A program made the position numbers and the translations under genes. A stretch of DNA of 64,000 nt from Meghimatium bilineatum (Eukaryota > Mollusca > Gastropoda > Stylommatophora > Philomycidae): contig CM067306.1 in NCBI GenBank assembly GCA_034231615.1, positions 34,864,019-34,928,018 of the forward strand. The letters run 5' to 3'. A model generated the notes under the pieces. The model was not told the DNA's origin. It saw only the letters and a list, made by a program, of their open reading frames with translations, and did not search any database. Of the stretch, positions 33,215-44,217 are shown piece after piece. Every line of letters starts with the position of its first letter. Within the stretch, counting starts at the first letter, position 1.

Positions 33215-33600
33215 TCTATAAGTGTGGTCCTTCTTGGCCTTGCTGCGTCAGGGGTGGAAGAGTTCTCTGGAGATGACCTTGCGCTGTTTGTAAGCTTGTT
33301 CCTGTCGCTTCTTTAATTTCTGTGATCCATCTTTTACATGGTCTGCCTCTGGCTTTATAGCCGTTATGTCTATGTGTTATGGCCATTTGTGGCATGCTAT
33401 CTGTTGGTAGTCTGGAAGCGTGTGAAAACCACTTCCTCTATTGAATTTTGATGTGCTCCAATGCTGGTATTGTTTTGGTTATCTGTCTAATGTTATCATT
33501 CCTAATTCTATCTCTTAATGATACTCCCGAGTATTCTTCGAAGACATGTCATTTCTGCTGTCACTATTTTTCTTTTGCCTTGTCTGTTAGCAACTTGATA
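33215..33600 (-). mobile_element. LINE-c 3' fragment
   Basis: Parallels 9595-10023: CCTTGCTGCGTCAGGGGTGG, CCATCTTTTACATGGTCTGC, CTGGTATTGTTTTGGTTATC and ATGATACTCCCGAGTATTCT. The reverse strand keeps IRNDNIRQ-like and GRPCK-like boxes in broken frames. Confidence 0.75.
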
Positions 33601-34012
33601 TCATTCATAAGACAGGCGCTCATTGGCCCCCAAAGGGCTTATGAGTGCCAAATTGGTATATGTAGCGGTTCTCAAGCGCAAAATATTTTATTTGCTTGAT
33701 CTTTATTTCCTTTAATAATTCTTTCTTCATATTGTGTTGTTAGGACCTCTTACAAAATCACAAACTAGAAGTAACATAATTTTTCTCTGTCTTAAACTTA
33801 CAGTATTTGATTATCAAAATACGGATTTAGTCATAGTTTGCGATGTGTAGGCACTTTGTCAAAAATAAAGGAAATCAAGCTATCAAAACATTTTTGTTAT
33901 AAAAAGTTTACCCCGTGATTCAAGTACAGTGTGTTATTATTTCCATAGAATTCATGTCACAAATAAACTGTTTTGTACGTCAAAATTCCATCTTCATTCG
34001 ACTATACCAATT
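33601..34012. other. AT-rich intronic spacer
   Basis: Nothing recognised. Confidence 0.4.
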
Positions 34013-34212
34013 TTCATCTTCTTCATTTGTTCTCAAACTACTGCAGATTTGCAGGATGTAGTCCAGAGAATGGAATGCGTTGTGCCATGGTTTACAGCAT
34101 TGCCATGATATCTGCGCCTTTTGGGCTGACGCATCTGATTTCAAAAAGGCTTTGGTTGGGTATTTTTGACCCTATATGGAGTGGGACAGCCAATTCCACC
34201 CCATAATCTCCT
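34013..34212 (-). mobile_element. SINE-A copy, truncated
   Basis: TTGTTCTCAAACTACTGCAG, GGATGTAGTCCAGAGAATGG, GCATTGCCATGATATCTGCG and GACCCTATATGGAGTGGGAC. Stops before the CGCCCGTG head. Confidence 0.8.
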
Positions 34213-35277
34213 ACACATTACATACGCACGATATAAAATAAAAACTAATCATAACGCATTCTAATTTACAAAGGAAACACAGAACACAGATCTAGTTCGT
34301 CTGTTGTGTCTCAACAAGATACACGTGTGAGGGTTCACACATCACATAAATTATTGGCATGTTTTGCTTTAATACAATATGGAAAGTTATCATTGGAAAC
34401 AAGTTATCAATATCATTTGGGAAAATGAAATACCGAAAATTGCGAAACTTCCGGTTTTCATAAATCCAATCCCGGTATTTTGAGGTATCCATTTTTAGTC
34501 CAGTTTCCCAGTATTTTTCAGAACTGGGATCCTGGTTTGCCACCCTTACTAAGGTTCTTGTCATGTCCGTAAGCAATCAGAGGGGGGGGGGTCACAGAAC
34601 ACTTCTCACGTCTCTGGTTCTGACTGGAGAAGAGGATGGTGAGGACACGATGAACAATAGAGATATGGGGGTGAAAAGTGAGAACAAGTTTGACCCTGCC
34701 CGAAGAAGAAGACTTCTGAGTGTTCATAAGAGTCTCGTGATGGGAGAGGCTGCACACTTGAAGAAGGGCAGACCTGAGGAATCTGAGATATGGGCGACAG
34801 CGGAAGAAATCCTTCATCTCGTGGGCTTTCTCAAGAAAGTCCTCCTCACCAAAACACAAGCACCGGAAATGGAAAAGTTGAAAATGGAAGGGAATCCAGT
34901 CAGGCAGAGGGATTTAGAGGAGGTGTATAGAAGAAAGCAATGTGCATCAGTGAGTTTGTGGGTTACTGATGCACTGAGATAGGAGGACTGGATAGTGATG
35001 GAAATGTTCAGGGAGTTCACATAGGAGATGGTGATCCCCAATGTGAACTTATGCTCAGGTGAAAATTGTCAATGAAGGGCATGAAGCATGCCAGATCATC
35101 CTCAGACATGTCAGTGATGCCGATCCCATTATTGATATACCTATGGAACACCAATGGGAAGGTATGAGAAGCACCAAGTATGGGAATCCCAGGGTGGGCA
35201 CTTTCCTTCCTGTGGTGGCACTGTCTGTCTTGATGGATCAGTCTATATAGAACTTGTCAGAAACATTGCCCAGCATA
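34213..35277. other. Intronic stretch with unassigned ORF
   Basis: A 139-codon open frame (34563-34982, not ATG-started) reads RRGRPEESEIW-like and KMEGNPVRQRDLEEVYRRKQ. An overlapping reverse frame is also open. I recognise neither. The left part (34400-34556) ends CTGGTTTGCCACCCTTA, like a hAT terminus, without a matching partner. Confidence 0.25.
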
Positions 35278-35490
35278 CCAGGGTTTCGAGTTCACTGGTT
35301 ATTTACAGTTTGACATAAAATTTACTCCTGTGGTTAATGAGGGAAAGCAGGGTACTAGGGCTCATGCTTTAGGAAGGTTGTTAGATGGCATCATTACTAT
35401 TGCAATAGACAACGTGAGTCAGGTGGTTTCTCGTCAACCCACTGGCTAGGCAGCAGAGCACTTATGGCAAAGCCATGAACTCAGCTTACC
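35278..35490. repeat. Dispersed repeat, second copy (pair with 1593-1810)
   Basis: CAGGGTTTCGAGTTCACTGG, TTACTCCTGTGGTTAA, GTACTAGGGCTCATG, AGATGGCATCATTACTATTG and GCAAAGCCATGAACTC parallel the first copy. Confidence 0.5.
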
Positions 35491-35856
35491 TTTTATCTCT
35501 GCACATTTTGCCTTGATACATCTGATTGCAGTGTGGGAAGAAGAATTCAAAATAATGCATAATGCTCAGTTTTTCTTGTCTGCCACTGACATTTTTTGTG
35601 TTATTTCTTATGTAACTATTATTAATCTGTGTTCTTTTTACTACAAACCAATTGAACTAATATATCTTGGTAATATGTTGTTTCCCTTTAAAGCCAGATG
35701 TTTTTTCAATGGATCCTATAAAAAATTTCACGTTGATACATGATTTGTATGATATTCTGCGTGTACCGGTATTTAAATATGTAAAAACTATTTTTGTAAA
35801 ATATTTTGTAAGTAAACAATATTTCTGTATTTTTTTTCTTGTTTTTTTTTTTCCAG

Positions 35857-35991
35857 GTGCAGGAACTCTGTAGAGTTCTCTGTTAATGTGGCATGGTTGC
35901 TTAATGCATATTCATCTGATACGCTCAAACCAAACTGGAAGAATTCTCAAGGAATCAAACTGAGGGACATGATTTTGAATGAGGAACTCAG
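35857..35991 (+). CDS. PI4KB: PI4KB coding exon 3
   Basis: Completes Arg and reads RCRNSVEFSVNVAWLLNAYS, SDTLKPNWKNSQGIKLRDMI, LNEELR. Vertebrate counterpart: RCRHSISFSLQCALLLGAYS...GTKLRKLILSDEL. Acceptor TTTTTTCCAG at 35847-35856 after a strong T tract, donor GTAGGT at 35992. 135 bp, phase 2 in and out. It spans residues 444-489, the end of the PIK helical region, and follows the 26.6 kb intron. Confidence 0.95.
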
Positions 35992-36021
35992 GTAGGTAAA
36001 GATTTGTGAAAAATATGGATT

Positions 36022-36290
36022 CTTTTTGTTCTTTGTTCTCAAATTCCTGCAGATTGGTAGGATGTATCCCGGAGAATGTAATGCATTGTGTCATAGTTTA
36101 TAGATTAGTTGCAATATCTGTGCCTTTCTGCCTGACATATCCGACTTCATCATGGCTTCTGTGTGACTTGACCTTCTTTAGGATGGGACAGTCAACTCCA
36201 CTCTCACAACCTTCTTAGTTTCTACGACATGCATGATAAGTAACAGTATTGCTATTCTTTGCTCCACTTTCGGGCCTCAGCAATACACGA
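36022..36290 (-). mobile_element. SINE-A copy starting about 30 bp after the exon 3 donor
   Basis: TTTGTTCTCAAATTCCTGCA, GATGTATCCCGGAGAATGTA, GACATATCCGACTTCATCAT and GCTATTCTTTGCTCCACTTT CGGGCC. Diverged, no TSD identified. Confidence 0.8.
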
Positions 36291-36378
36291 TTCCTCAATG
36301 TTTCCTTCTTATACTATTCATTTACCCATGTTACTCCTGAAGCGACCTTGTTTCTGTTTATGTGTTATTGATCTTTCT

Positions 36379-36535
36379 TCTTCTTCAGCGTTCATTCTCA
36401 AACTCCTGCCGGATCTCTATTGCAGTAGGACAATGGCCCTATTAGATTTCCAGCAGGATATAGTCCAGAGAATGGAAATGAGTTGTGTCGCCGTGTTATT
36501 TGCGCCAATGGCCCGACACATCCATCTTCGGCGGG
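36379..36535 (-). mobile_element. SINE-B copy with 12-bp TSD
   Basis: Flanked by ATTGATCTTTCT at 36367-36378 and 36536-36547. Body CTATTAGATTTCCAGCAGGA and CGCCAATGGCCCGACACATC. Confidence 0.9.
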
Positions 36536-37234
36536 ATTGATCTTTCTAAAAGCCAAACTCCTGAAAATTTACCTCAGGGCTGCGCTGCATACAAAGAGCA
36601 GAGACTGCAGGTCTAGACAGATGATACAGATTTGAAGCAAAAGCTATGGAACTTCAGCTCTGAGCTAAAGAAGATAGATTTCTTCCTATCGACAGGACTG
36701 ACAATATAACATGACCACAGTAAATGTTTCCAATAATGCATTATGATCTTGTAGTATGAATGGTACATATTTGTGTTGAAGGTTTGTGATCCTTGAGAAA
36801 TGTACATACCTGTGTAATGTGTGTGTTGTCTGTGTCTTGATCGATCGGTCCATATTCATAATTACTTGAGAGAATGTACATGTTGGATAATTAAAATCAA
36901 ACTTTTTAATGTTATATTTGTTGAATTTAAAATAAAAACATGTTGAATCAAGTTGCGAGGCAAGTTGGTGTCTGCAGAATATATCTGATTCATACCTCAT
37001 CTTCAGATTTTTTCTGGGAAAGAGGAGAGTTTAGAAGGTCAAGGAATACCTGAGGATTTTCCATCCACTTAAAGGATTTTCAAAAGTGTGAACCATGAAT
37101 GCTCTCAAGACTGCACTAGTTTGGAAGAAAGGTTGGAACAACACATAAAGAGAAACATAATAGACATACAAAGAGATTGATAAATCAGCATCAAACTATA
37201 ACTGTCGGATGCTACGCTATGATAGATTTGAGGT

Positions 37235-38650
37235 GGAGATCAGAGTACCTATGGACTTATTTGGAGTGTGCAAATGACGACCTACAATCAACTTATAACT
37301 CTGATGGATTTATTGAGATGTGGAATGGAGCAACTAGGGACTTGTCTGGAGTGTGCTGATGGATTTATTGAGACATAAAAGGGAGCACCTAGGGACTTGT
37401 CTGGAGTGTGCTAATGACAACATACAATCATAACTTATAACTCTGATGGATTTATTGAGACGTGGAATGGAGCACCTAGGGACTTGTCTGGGGTGTGCTA
37501 ATGATAACCTACAATCATAACTTATAACTCTGATGGATTTATTGAGACGTGGAATGGAGCACCTAGGGACTTGTCTGGGGTGTGCTAATGATAACCTACA
37601 ATCATAACTTATAACTCTGATGGATTTATTGAGACGTGGAATGGAGCACCTAGGGACTTGTCTGGGGTGTGCTAATGATAACCTACAATCATAACTTATA
37701 ACTCTGATGGATTTATTGAGACGTGGAATGGAGCACCTAGGGACGTGTCTGGGGTGTGCTAATGATAACCTACAATCATAACTTATAACTCTGATGGATT
37801 TATTGAGACGTGGAATGGAGCACCTAGGGACTTGTCTGGGGTGTGCTAATGATAACCTACAATCATAACTTATAACTCTGATGGATTTATTGAGACGTGG
37901 AATGGAGCACCTAGGGACTTGTCTGGGATGTGCTAATGATAACCTACAATCATAACTTATAACTCTGATGGATTTATTGAGACGTGGAATGGAGCACCTA
38001 GGGACTTGTCTGGGGTGTGCTAATGATAACCTACAATCATAACTTATAACTCTGATGGATTTATTGAGACGTGGAATGGAGCACCTAGGGACTTGTCTGG
38101 GATGTGCTAATGATAACCTACAATCATAACTTATAACTCTGATGGATTTATTGAGACGTGGAATGGAGCACCTAGGGACTTGTCTGGGGTGTACTAATGA
38201 TAACCTACAATCATAACTTATAACTCTGATGGATTTATTGAGACGTGGAATGGAGCAGCTAGGGACTTGTTTGGGGTGTGCTAATGATAACCTACAATCA
38301 TAACTTATAACTCTGATGGATTTATTGAGACGTGGAATGGAGCACCTAGGGACTTGTCTGGGGTCTGCTAATGACAACCTACAATCATAACTTATAACTC
38401 TGATGGATTTATTGAGATGTGGAATAGAGCAGCTAGGGACTTGTCTGGGATGTGCTAATGACAACCTATAATCATAACTTATAACTCTGATGGATTTATT
38501 GAGATGTGGAATAGAGCAGCTAGGGACTTGTTTGGGGTGTGCTAATGATAACCTACAATCATAACTTATAACTCTGATGGATTTATTGAGATGTGGAATG
38601 GAGCACCTAGAGACTTGTCTGGGGTTCGCTGATGATAATCTGCAGTCATA
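37235..38650. repeat. Minisatellite, 87-bp unit, about 16 copies
   Basis: Unit: TGATAACCTACAATCATAAC, TTATAACTCTGATGGATTTA, TTGAGACGTGGAATGGAGCA, CCTAGGGACTTGTCTGGGGT, GTGCTAA. Inner copies are almost identical and edge copies diverge. As 87 is a multiple of three and one reverse frame lacks stops, a 440-codon antisense ORF with a 29-residue repeat spans the array (38656-37334). Confidence 0.97.
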
Positions 38651-38873
38651 GCTCATATCTGAAGAACAGTAGAAAAATATATCAAATCAATTGGGTTCTC
38701 TCGAGCACAGTTGAAGATGACAGAACAGTATGGACATCATTGGAGAGTGACTGTTATGATGACTGTATGTTCCGCAGAGGGTTGAATGCAAGAAGAAGAA
38801 GCATGCTTATTGATCTATGCCCAGAAATGAAAACTGTTTTAAAATTCACTAATATTTTTTCCCCTCTATTTAG

Positions 38874-39118
38874 GCCTCAGTTTACTGGCGCCACCAGAAA
38901 CCATCATATTAAACCTCACACTATTCACAGTCACAAGCAGTTTACACCTTCAGGGACTGAGGTCAGTAACTTGACCAGTCCCACTCATGATTCACTTCCA
39001 ATGAGCACAAGCAGCCAGGCATCCACTTCCCTTGTTCAATGCTCCCTACAGGATGTTCAGACTGCTGCCGGTTCTTCCTCAAAGAAAACTCATCATAGAT
39101 CACTCTCAGAGGCAACAG
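38874..39118 (+). CDS. PI4KB: PI4KB coding exon 4 (regulatory linker)
   Basis: Reads RPQFTGATRNHHIKPHTIHS and after a Ser/Thr-rich stretch ends KKTHHRSLSEATG. Vertebrate PI4KB has KRTHQRSKSDAT here, where protein kinase D phosphorylates the second Ser and 14-3-3 binds. The equivalent Ser codon is at 39106-39108. Acceptor TATTTAG at 38867-38873, donor GTGATT at 39119. 245 bp, phase 2 in and 1 out. The region is poorly conserved apart from the PKD-type motif, as expected for the linker. Spans residues 489-571. Confidence 0.9.
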
Positions 39119-39499
39119 GTGATTGTTTTGTATTTCAATTATTTATAATCTGGGCGGTCATAGATCTGCTGGAAAAATAAAGATGTGGCTGGAGGAGATA
39201 GTGTATACAAATAGAGAATGCTGATGAAGTAATCCCTTTAGCTGTGAACTGGTATCTCTTAACAGCCCATAACTGTCTGACAAACTCATAGGTCCATCTC
39301 AGTTGAGTAACCGGGGTGACACTCAAACGCAAAAGGTTTGATGCCTCAAAGTTGTGGTTGTGTTAAAGGGATCTGTGGATGTATGTCACCAAACTAAGGC
39401 ATTCCAGCGTGGAAGATCCCAGGATCATCATGTCCTGTCAGGAGTGCAGCATATATGTCTGGGCCAACTAATTCATCATTCTTCCGTCAGATTTGTTGG

Positions 39500-39612
39500 C
39501 CCATCTCCAGCCTAAAACCTCCTTAGTCCTCTCTTATGACATGACATACATGGAAGATAACAGTGTCACTATAATTTGCTCCCCTTTTGGGCCCTGGCAA
39601 AACATTGGCATC
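39500..39612 (-). mobile_element. SINE-A head fragment
   Basis: AAAACCTCCTTAGTCCTCTC, ATGGAAGATAACAGTGTCAC and TTTGCTCCCCTTTTGGGCCC match the 5' head half of SINE-A. Confidence 0.65.
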
Positions 39613-39799
39613 AAACATAGTTGGATAGCAATCTCTGATGCAGGGTTATTTGTTATTACTCCAGTCATGGGTCATTGGTAAAGCATCTTCTACTTGGTAT
39701 GGAATATGCTAATATCTGCAGTTGTATTTCTTTGGTAAGCTTTCATTACAGTAAAAGTTATGGGATGTGGTTAAAAACAATAAAACCAACTTTCTTTGT

Positions 39800-40380
39800 T
39801 GCTATATGTTACTCATCCGTCGTAGTCAACGAGGACATACAGCTCAACTGGGATTATCATAAAGGTGATGATGTGTCCGGCAGTGAATAATGAGTCTTAT
39901 ACATGCCTGAAATTTGTTACCGTAGTCCGAGCATGTGTGGGAGGAGTCAGTGGACATTGAGTAGCTCTTGCCTTTCTTCTAGCACATTTTTGTTGCGCAG
40001 CATGATGTGTTATGTTCTCTGCAGCACCAATCTTGATTCTGTGACACCAATCGAATCTGCCTTGTGCAAGTCTGTCCCATAAATTTCTGTCTATGTTGAA
40101 GTGAGTCAGTGATGCCTTAAGAGCGTCTTGAAAGCGCTTCTGTCTTCCGGCCTTGCGGAAGCCAGTCTCATTTTCTCCTTATAGCAGCTGTTTTGGTAGA
40201 CGATGATCTTTCATGTGGACCATGTGTCCTGCCCAGAATCTCTGCTTCTTCATCAATATTGTATGTATGCTTATAGATTTAGATTTCATCAGTACTTCAC
40301 TGTCTGGTATTTATCCCACCAATGGATGTTGAGTATCTTTACGAAGACAGTTTATGTGGACATTGTTCTATCTTCTAGTG
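39800..40380 (-). mobile_element. LINE-b 3' fragment with zinc-finger end
   Basis: Reverse frames read IPDSEVLMKSKSISIHTILM, KKQRFWAGHMVHMKDHRLPK, FQDALKASLTHFNIDRNLWD, and a degraded zinc-finger-like FQACIRLIIHCRTHHH near 39880. Same order as 49060-49640, frame-broken and 5'-truncated. Confidence 0.8.
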
Positions 40381-40512
40381 TGTCTGCCGAATATTACATG
40401 CACAATATTGCTATACTTGTCTCCTATTTCTGACCTCGTAACATGCGAGCAAGAACACTGACAATACATTTTATAAATATTCATGTGTTTCTACATTTAT
40501 GTTGATTGTCAG

Positions 40513-40682
40513 GCTACTCAATAAAGCACAGCGAGACGGTACCTACTATCAGCATCAGCAGTGTCCGAGTGATAGGTGACCTCTCATCTGGACAAGCTTT
40601 TAACAATGGGTGCATGTGTTATCTCAAGTCAGAGGCAATGCTGAATGATCTGAAAGGTCTTGAGACAATTTGTCACTGCGAG
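40513..40682 (+). CDS. PI4KB: PI4KB coding exon 5 (linker)
   Basis: Reads GYSIKHSETVPTISISSVRV, IGDLSSGQAFNNGCMCYLKS, then LNDLKGLETICHCE. Acceptor TTGTCAG at 40506-40512, donor GTGAGT at 40683. 170 bp, phase 1 in and 0 out. The sequence is not clearly alignable to vertebrate PI4KB, where the linker is variable, but position, phase fit and open frame with good splice sites support it. Spans residues 571-627. Confidence 0.8.
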
Positions 40683-40867
40683 GTGAGTATGTGTGTGTAT
40701 GTACTGATAGAAAAAATACCTTCTGGGACAGAGAAATAATCTGTAGAATTAGGGTGGACAGGAATGACAGAATGTATATTACTGGACCCAAACAACATAT
40801 AGAAGACACAGTATCATTTCCAGAAATTAAGTTATCACCAAAAATTCCATGGATATGGATTGGAACT

Positions 40868-41008
40868 CAAACCACCTTGGATGTGTCAAACTGAAAGGCG
40901 CAGATATCATAGCAAAGCTTTAAATCATGTATCATCTAAATGCATTCTGCTCTCTGGACTACCTCCTGCTAATCTGCAGTAGTTTGAGAACGAACGCAGA
41001 AGAAGAAC
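40868..41008 (+). mobile_element. SINE-A tail-side fragment
   Basis: CTGAAAGGCGCAGATATCAT, CTTTAAATCATGTATCATCT, GACTACCTCCTGCTAATCTG and GAGAACGAACGCAGAAGAAG. Confidence 0.75.
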
Positions 41009-41076
41009 TCAATCGTGCAGCCAAAAAGATGATGCCATCCACAAAAGTGGAAGGAATAATCATTTTTTTAGATTGG

Positions 41077-41228
41077 GAACCCGCTGAAGATGAATGTGTC
41101 TGGCCATTAATGCAAATAAAATGCGACACAACACATTTCCATTCTCTGTACTACATCCTGCTGGAATTCTAGTAGGGTCATTGTCCTGCTACAAGAGAGA
41201 TCCAGCGAGGGTTTGAAAATGAATGGAA
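41077..41228 (+). mobile_element. SINE-B copy
   Basis: ACCCGCTGAAGATGAATGTG, GCAAATAAAATGCGACACAA, CTGCTACAAGAGAGATCCAG and TTTGAAAATGAATGGAAAAG. No clear TSD. Confidence 0.8.
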
Positions 41229-41755
41229 AAGTAGAAGGAGCGGTGCCTAAAAATACAATAGTGGTTGAATAGCAGACACCAATATGTACCCCTGTGAACA
41301 ATCTGCAGAAAGCTTAGAGCATATTTTACGGAACCGTCAAACATATGGGGCAGCCGCTCTGACCTGGAGAAGACAGTGGACTTCGCCCTGACGACAGACA
41401 ATATAACATGACCACAGATGCTGAACGCAGAAGAACAGAACCACCCACTGTACGACTTTACAGAACAAAAAAATAAGACCATCTGAAACAGCTCTGGGCC
41501 ACAAGCTCTACTTCCTTATCACGGGACTGGTGACCACACTACAGTTCATTGGAGAAATACATATCAACACCTGAAGCAAACTGGAAAACAAGGAAAAAGA
41601 AGAATTAGAGGCTCAAAAGGAGAGCTAATAATGGTAACAATGTGGCCCACCATGAACATAGTGAGAGTGGACTAGGGGTTTGGCATGTGGATGGCAGCCT
41701 GTTCTATAGGCGGTCATTGACCGAAACTGCTATACTGAAGTTATATAAGAATAAT
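41229..41755. other. Intronic spacer
   Basis: No recognised repeat or coding region. Confidence 0.35.
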
Positions 41756-41759
41756 TCAC

Positions 41760-42035
41760 CTGTTTATAACCGGGACCTGAAAGGGGGGTAAAGAATAGTA
41801 TATTGTTTACCATCCATGCATGTCATAAGAGATGACTAAGGAGGTTATGGAATGGAGTTAGCTGTCCCGTTCCATATATGGTCAAAGTAAAGCATAAGCT
41901 ATACTGAAGTTTGATGTGTCAGGCAAAAAGGTGCAGATATCCCAGAAAATCTAAAAACCATGACACAATGCATTCCTTTCTCCTGTCTACATCCTGCTAA
42001 TCTGCAGGAGTTTGAGAACCAATGTAAAAGAAGAT
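41760..42035 (+). mobile_element. SINE-A copy, diverged
   Basis: ACCGGGACCTGAAAGGGGGG, GATGACTAAGGAGGTTATGG, GATGTGTCAGGCAAAAAGGT and CTGCTAATCTGCAGGAGTTT. Tail ends near AAAAGAAG. Confidence 0.8.
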
Positions 42036-42589
42036 TATATGACAATAATTGACAAATACCCTATATAAGACATTACTACTCATCTATTACCTATAAGCAG
42101 CAATGGAGATTTCTAGGAAGAAGTGAGATGGAGGTTGAAAATCTCATCAAATAAACTGATACAAATGCAAGAACATAGCTGGGCTGCAACAAAATAACAG
42201 AACTAACTTTCCTTCATTCAATCAAATGCAATGCAGAGTCGCATAGGTGAACATGTTCTCCACAACTCTCTGTTTCTTGTGTTATTGTTATCCCTTAAAA
42301 CACGATCTCCCGAAATTCCGGCATTTATACTAAATATTGCTGCCCCGAGATACCAGTATTCAGTATTTGGACTTCACAAAACAGTACTTCATATTCATTA
42401 TTATTGATTAATCCATGTATGCATTTTAGTGACATCACAATGTATGCATTGCACTGTGGGATTGCTGCTTCACAAAATGGCATACACATGTTGATAATTT
42501 TGTTAATATTTTGAACCATGTTAAAACAATGTGTTGAAAATCAGGATTAGTGTGTGTTCAAAAATAACTGACTGAACTAGTTATTGAGT

Positions 42590-42853
42590 TTGTGTGTGAT
42601 AATTCAGATGATGATGAATTAGATTTAGATGGTGATTATTCTGAAAATGGACTCAGATCTATCTCTTGAGCAAATATTGTTCATAACTAGGTCTATAAAT
42701 TGTGACAGTTTTAGTAATGTTGATTCATTAGTGGGTAAAAAAAAAGTAAAGGCCAAATTTTGGTGCAGTTGTTGCTCCACTTATCTGTGCCTAAAGGAAG
42801 GATCTACTTGTTGGAAGGACTGGCACATAAATCAAAAATACTGGACGGCATAA
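42590..42853 (+). mobile_element. Possible piggyBac internal-deletion derivative
   Basis: An acidic stretch DNSDDDELDLDGDYSENG (42600-42655) is followed within 90 bp, in another frame, by KAKFWCSCCSTYLCLKEGST CWKDWHI (42750-42835). The latter resembles the Cys-rich C-terminal domain of piggyBac transposases (x-C-x2-C-...-LC...C..D.H), and the acidic piece resembles their N-terminus. The DDD catalytic core between them is absent. TTAA-flanked termini were not found. Confidence 0.4.
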
Positions 42854-43247
42854 GGTCAGTCAATATTATATAATTGAACATAATTTTTTGTTTTATTTCT
42901 TTTTTGAGGTGTCCTTTTTGTGCATTTTTTGGTTCAGTTGGGGAAAGGATTATGTTACATAACCGGTAGATGTGTCCAAATGATGTGATAACAGTTCAAC
43001 TTTTTCATGACTTTGTAATGTTATGCGCAGAGCTATGTAATCTCTTTTATAATCTGTGCATCTTCCGTGTTGTCACAGAAATATCACATGACAAGTAGAC
43101 CTAGCAGATGAGTCAACTCTAAACCAAAATGGTTAATGCAATCGCAGACTATTCTATTTACTGAACTTACCAGTTATAGAAAAGGATGCTGTACGCTTTT
43201 TACATACTTTACGACTGTTACAACATAACCACTAAACCCCTCCCAAC

Positions 43248-43460
43248 CACTAAACATCCTACTCCACAATACTATAACTAATAATAATTCTAAACATCCT
43301 ACTCCACAATACTATAACTCTAACAATAATCCTAAACATCCTACTCCACAATACTATAACTCTAACAATAATCCTAAACATCCTACTCCACAATAATACA
43401 ACTCTCACAATAATCCTAAACATCCTACTCCACAATAATACAACTCTAACAATAATCCTA
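43248..43460. repeat. Minisatellite, about 42 bp unit, 5 copies
   Basis: Unit CTAAACATCCTACTCCACAA, TACTATAACTCTAACAATAA, TC. Copies differ mainly by ACTATAAC versus ATACAAC. Confidence 0.93.
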
Positions 43461-43755
43461 CACAGCCAATCTGTAAATCATAACTTAATACCCGGTACAT
43501 TCTTATTACCTGACTACAGGCTGTTAAGTGACCAAATGTGCTGTAACCTGAAAAACTGATTGTCTTGTGACACCTAGCAGCAAAAGCAGAGGAAAGATAA
43601 TAGATAGACAGCCTGCTAACCAACAGAATTTTGAGAATGAATGAGAAAAGAAGAAAATGGATATTGCAATAATGTAATTTAATTAGCGAATGAAAGAAGA
43701 AGTTATTATAATTGCTTCCTTATCTATCTCATTGCAATATGTCTTTCTCGACTAG

Positions 43756-43846
43756 GCCCCAAGACTGTTACCAGAGAATGAGTTCATCAAAGCCCTCCTG
43801 AACATTGGCAAGAAATTGCAGTCTTTGCCCACAAAAGAGCTCAGAA
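43756..43846 (+). CDS. PI4KB: PI4KB coding exon 6
   Basis: Reads APRLLPENEFIKALLNIGKK LQSLPTKELR plus one base. Vertebrate: [30 protein letters not shown]. Acceptor CGACTAG at 43749-43755, donor GTAAGT at 43847. 91 bp, phase 0 in and 1 out. Spans residues 628-657. The conserved FIK.L..IGK.L..LPTKE helix precedes the kinase N-terminal region. Confidence 0.95.
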
Positions 43847-43877
43847 GTAAGTCTAGTTTCAAGAAATGGAATCTGTA

Positions 43878-43965
43878 AGAATAATAATAATAATAGTAAA
43901 AGTAACAACAATAATAATAGTAAAAATAACAATAATAGTAACAGTAATCATAATAATTATGAGGT
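43878..43965. repeat. AAT/AGT-rich microsatellite
   Basis: Imperfect AATAATAGTAA repeats start about 30 bp after the exon 6 donor. Confidence 0.85.
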
Positions 43966-43971
43966 TCCTTA

Positions 43972-44165
43972 TTGATTATGAAACGATGTCACTGCACTCT
44001 GGGCAAATCTATAGGTACTCAGTCTCCTCAAGCAAATATTGAAGTGTATACATTCTGGTTGAATGCATTCCTCATTCTAGCCTCTGATTATATGATCCTA
44101 GATCATATCCTAGATGCATCATCTATAGAAGTGTCTACAGTAGGTTATCAAACTGCTTTTAGGAG
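43972..44165. mobile_element. SINE-F copy
   Basis: GTCACTGCACTCTGGGCAAA TCTAT.GGTACTCAGTCTC.TCAAG is shared with 14380 and 47600 (TATGTACTCAGTCTCTCTCA). Internal part diverged, no TSD. Confidence 0.4.
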
Positions 44166-44217
44166 TTGCTTTACAGAGGTATCACATTGAAGCAGACAGT
44201 TGAAAAAAATATTGGTT

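Noticed and set aside
34563-34982. Nested gene in intron 2 (139-codon ORF)
   Set aside because: No ATG at the start, no recognised domain, and an overlapping reverse ORF of similar length; insufficient to call a gene.
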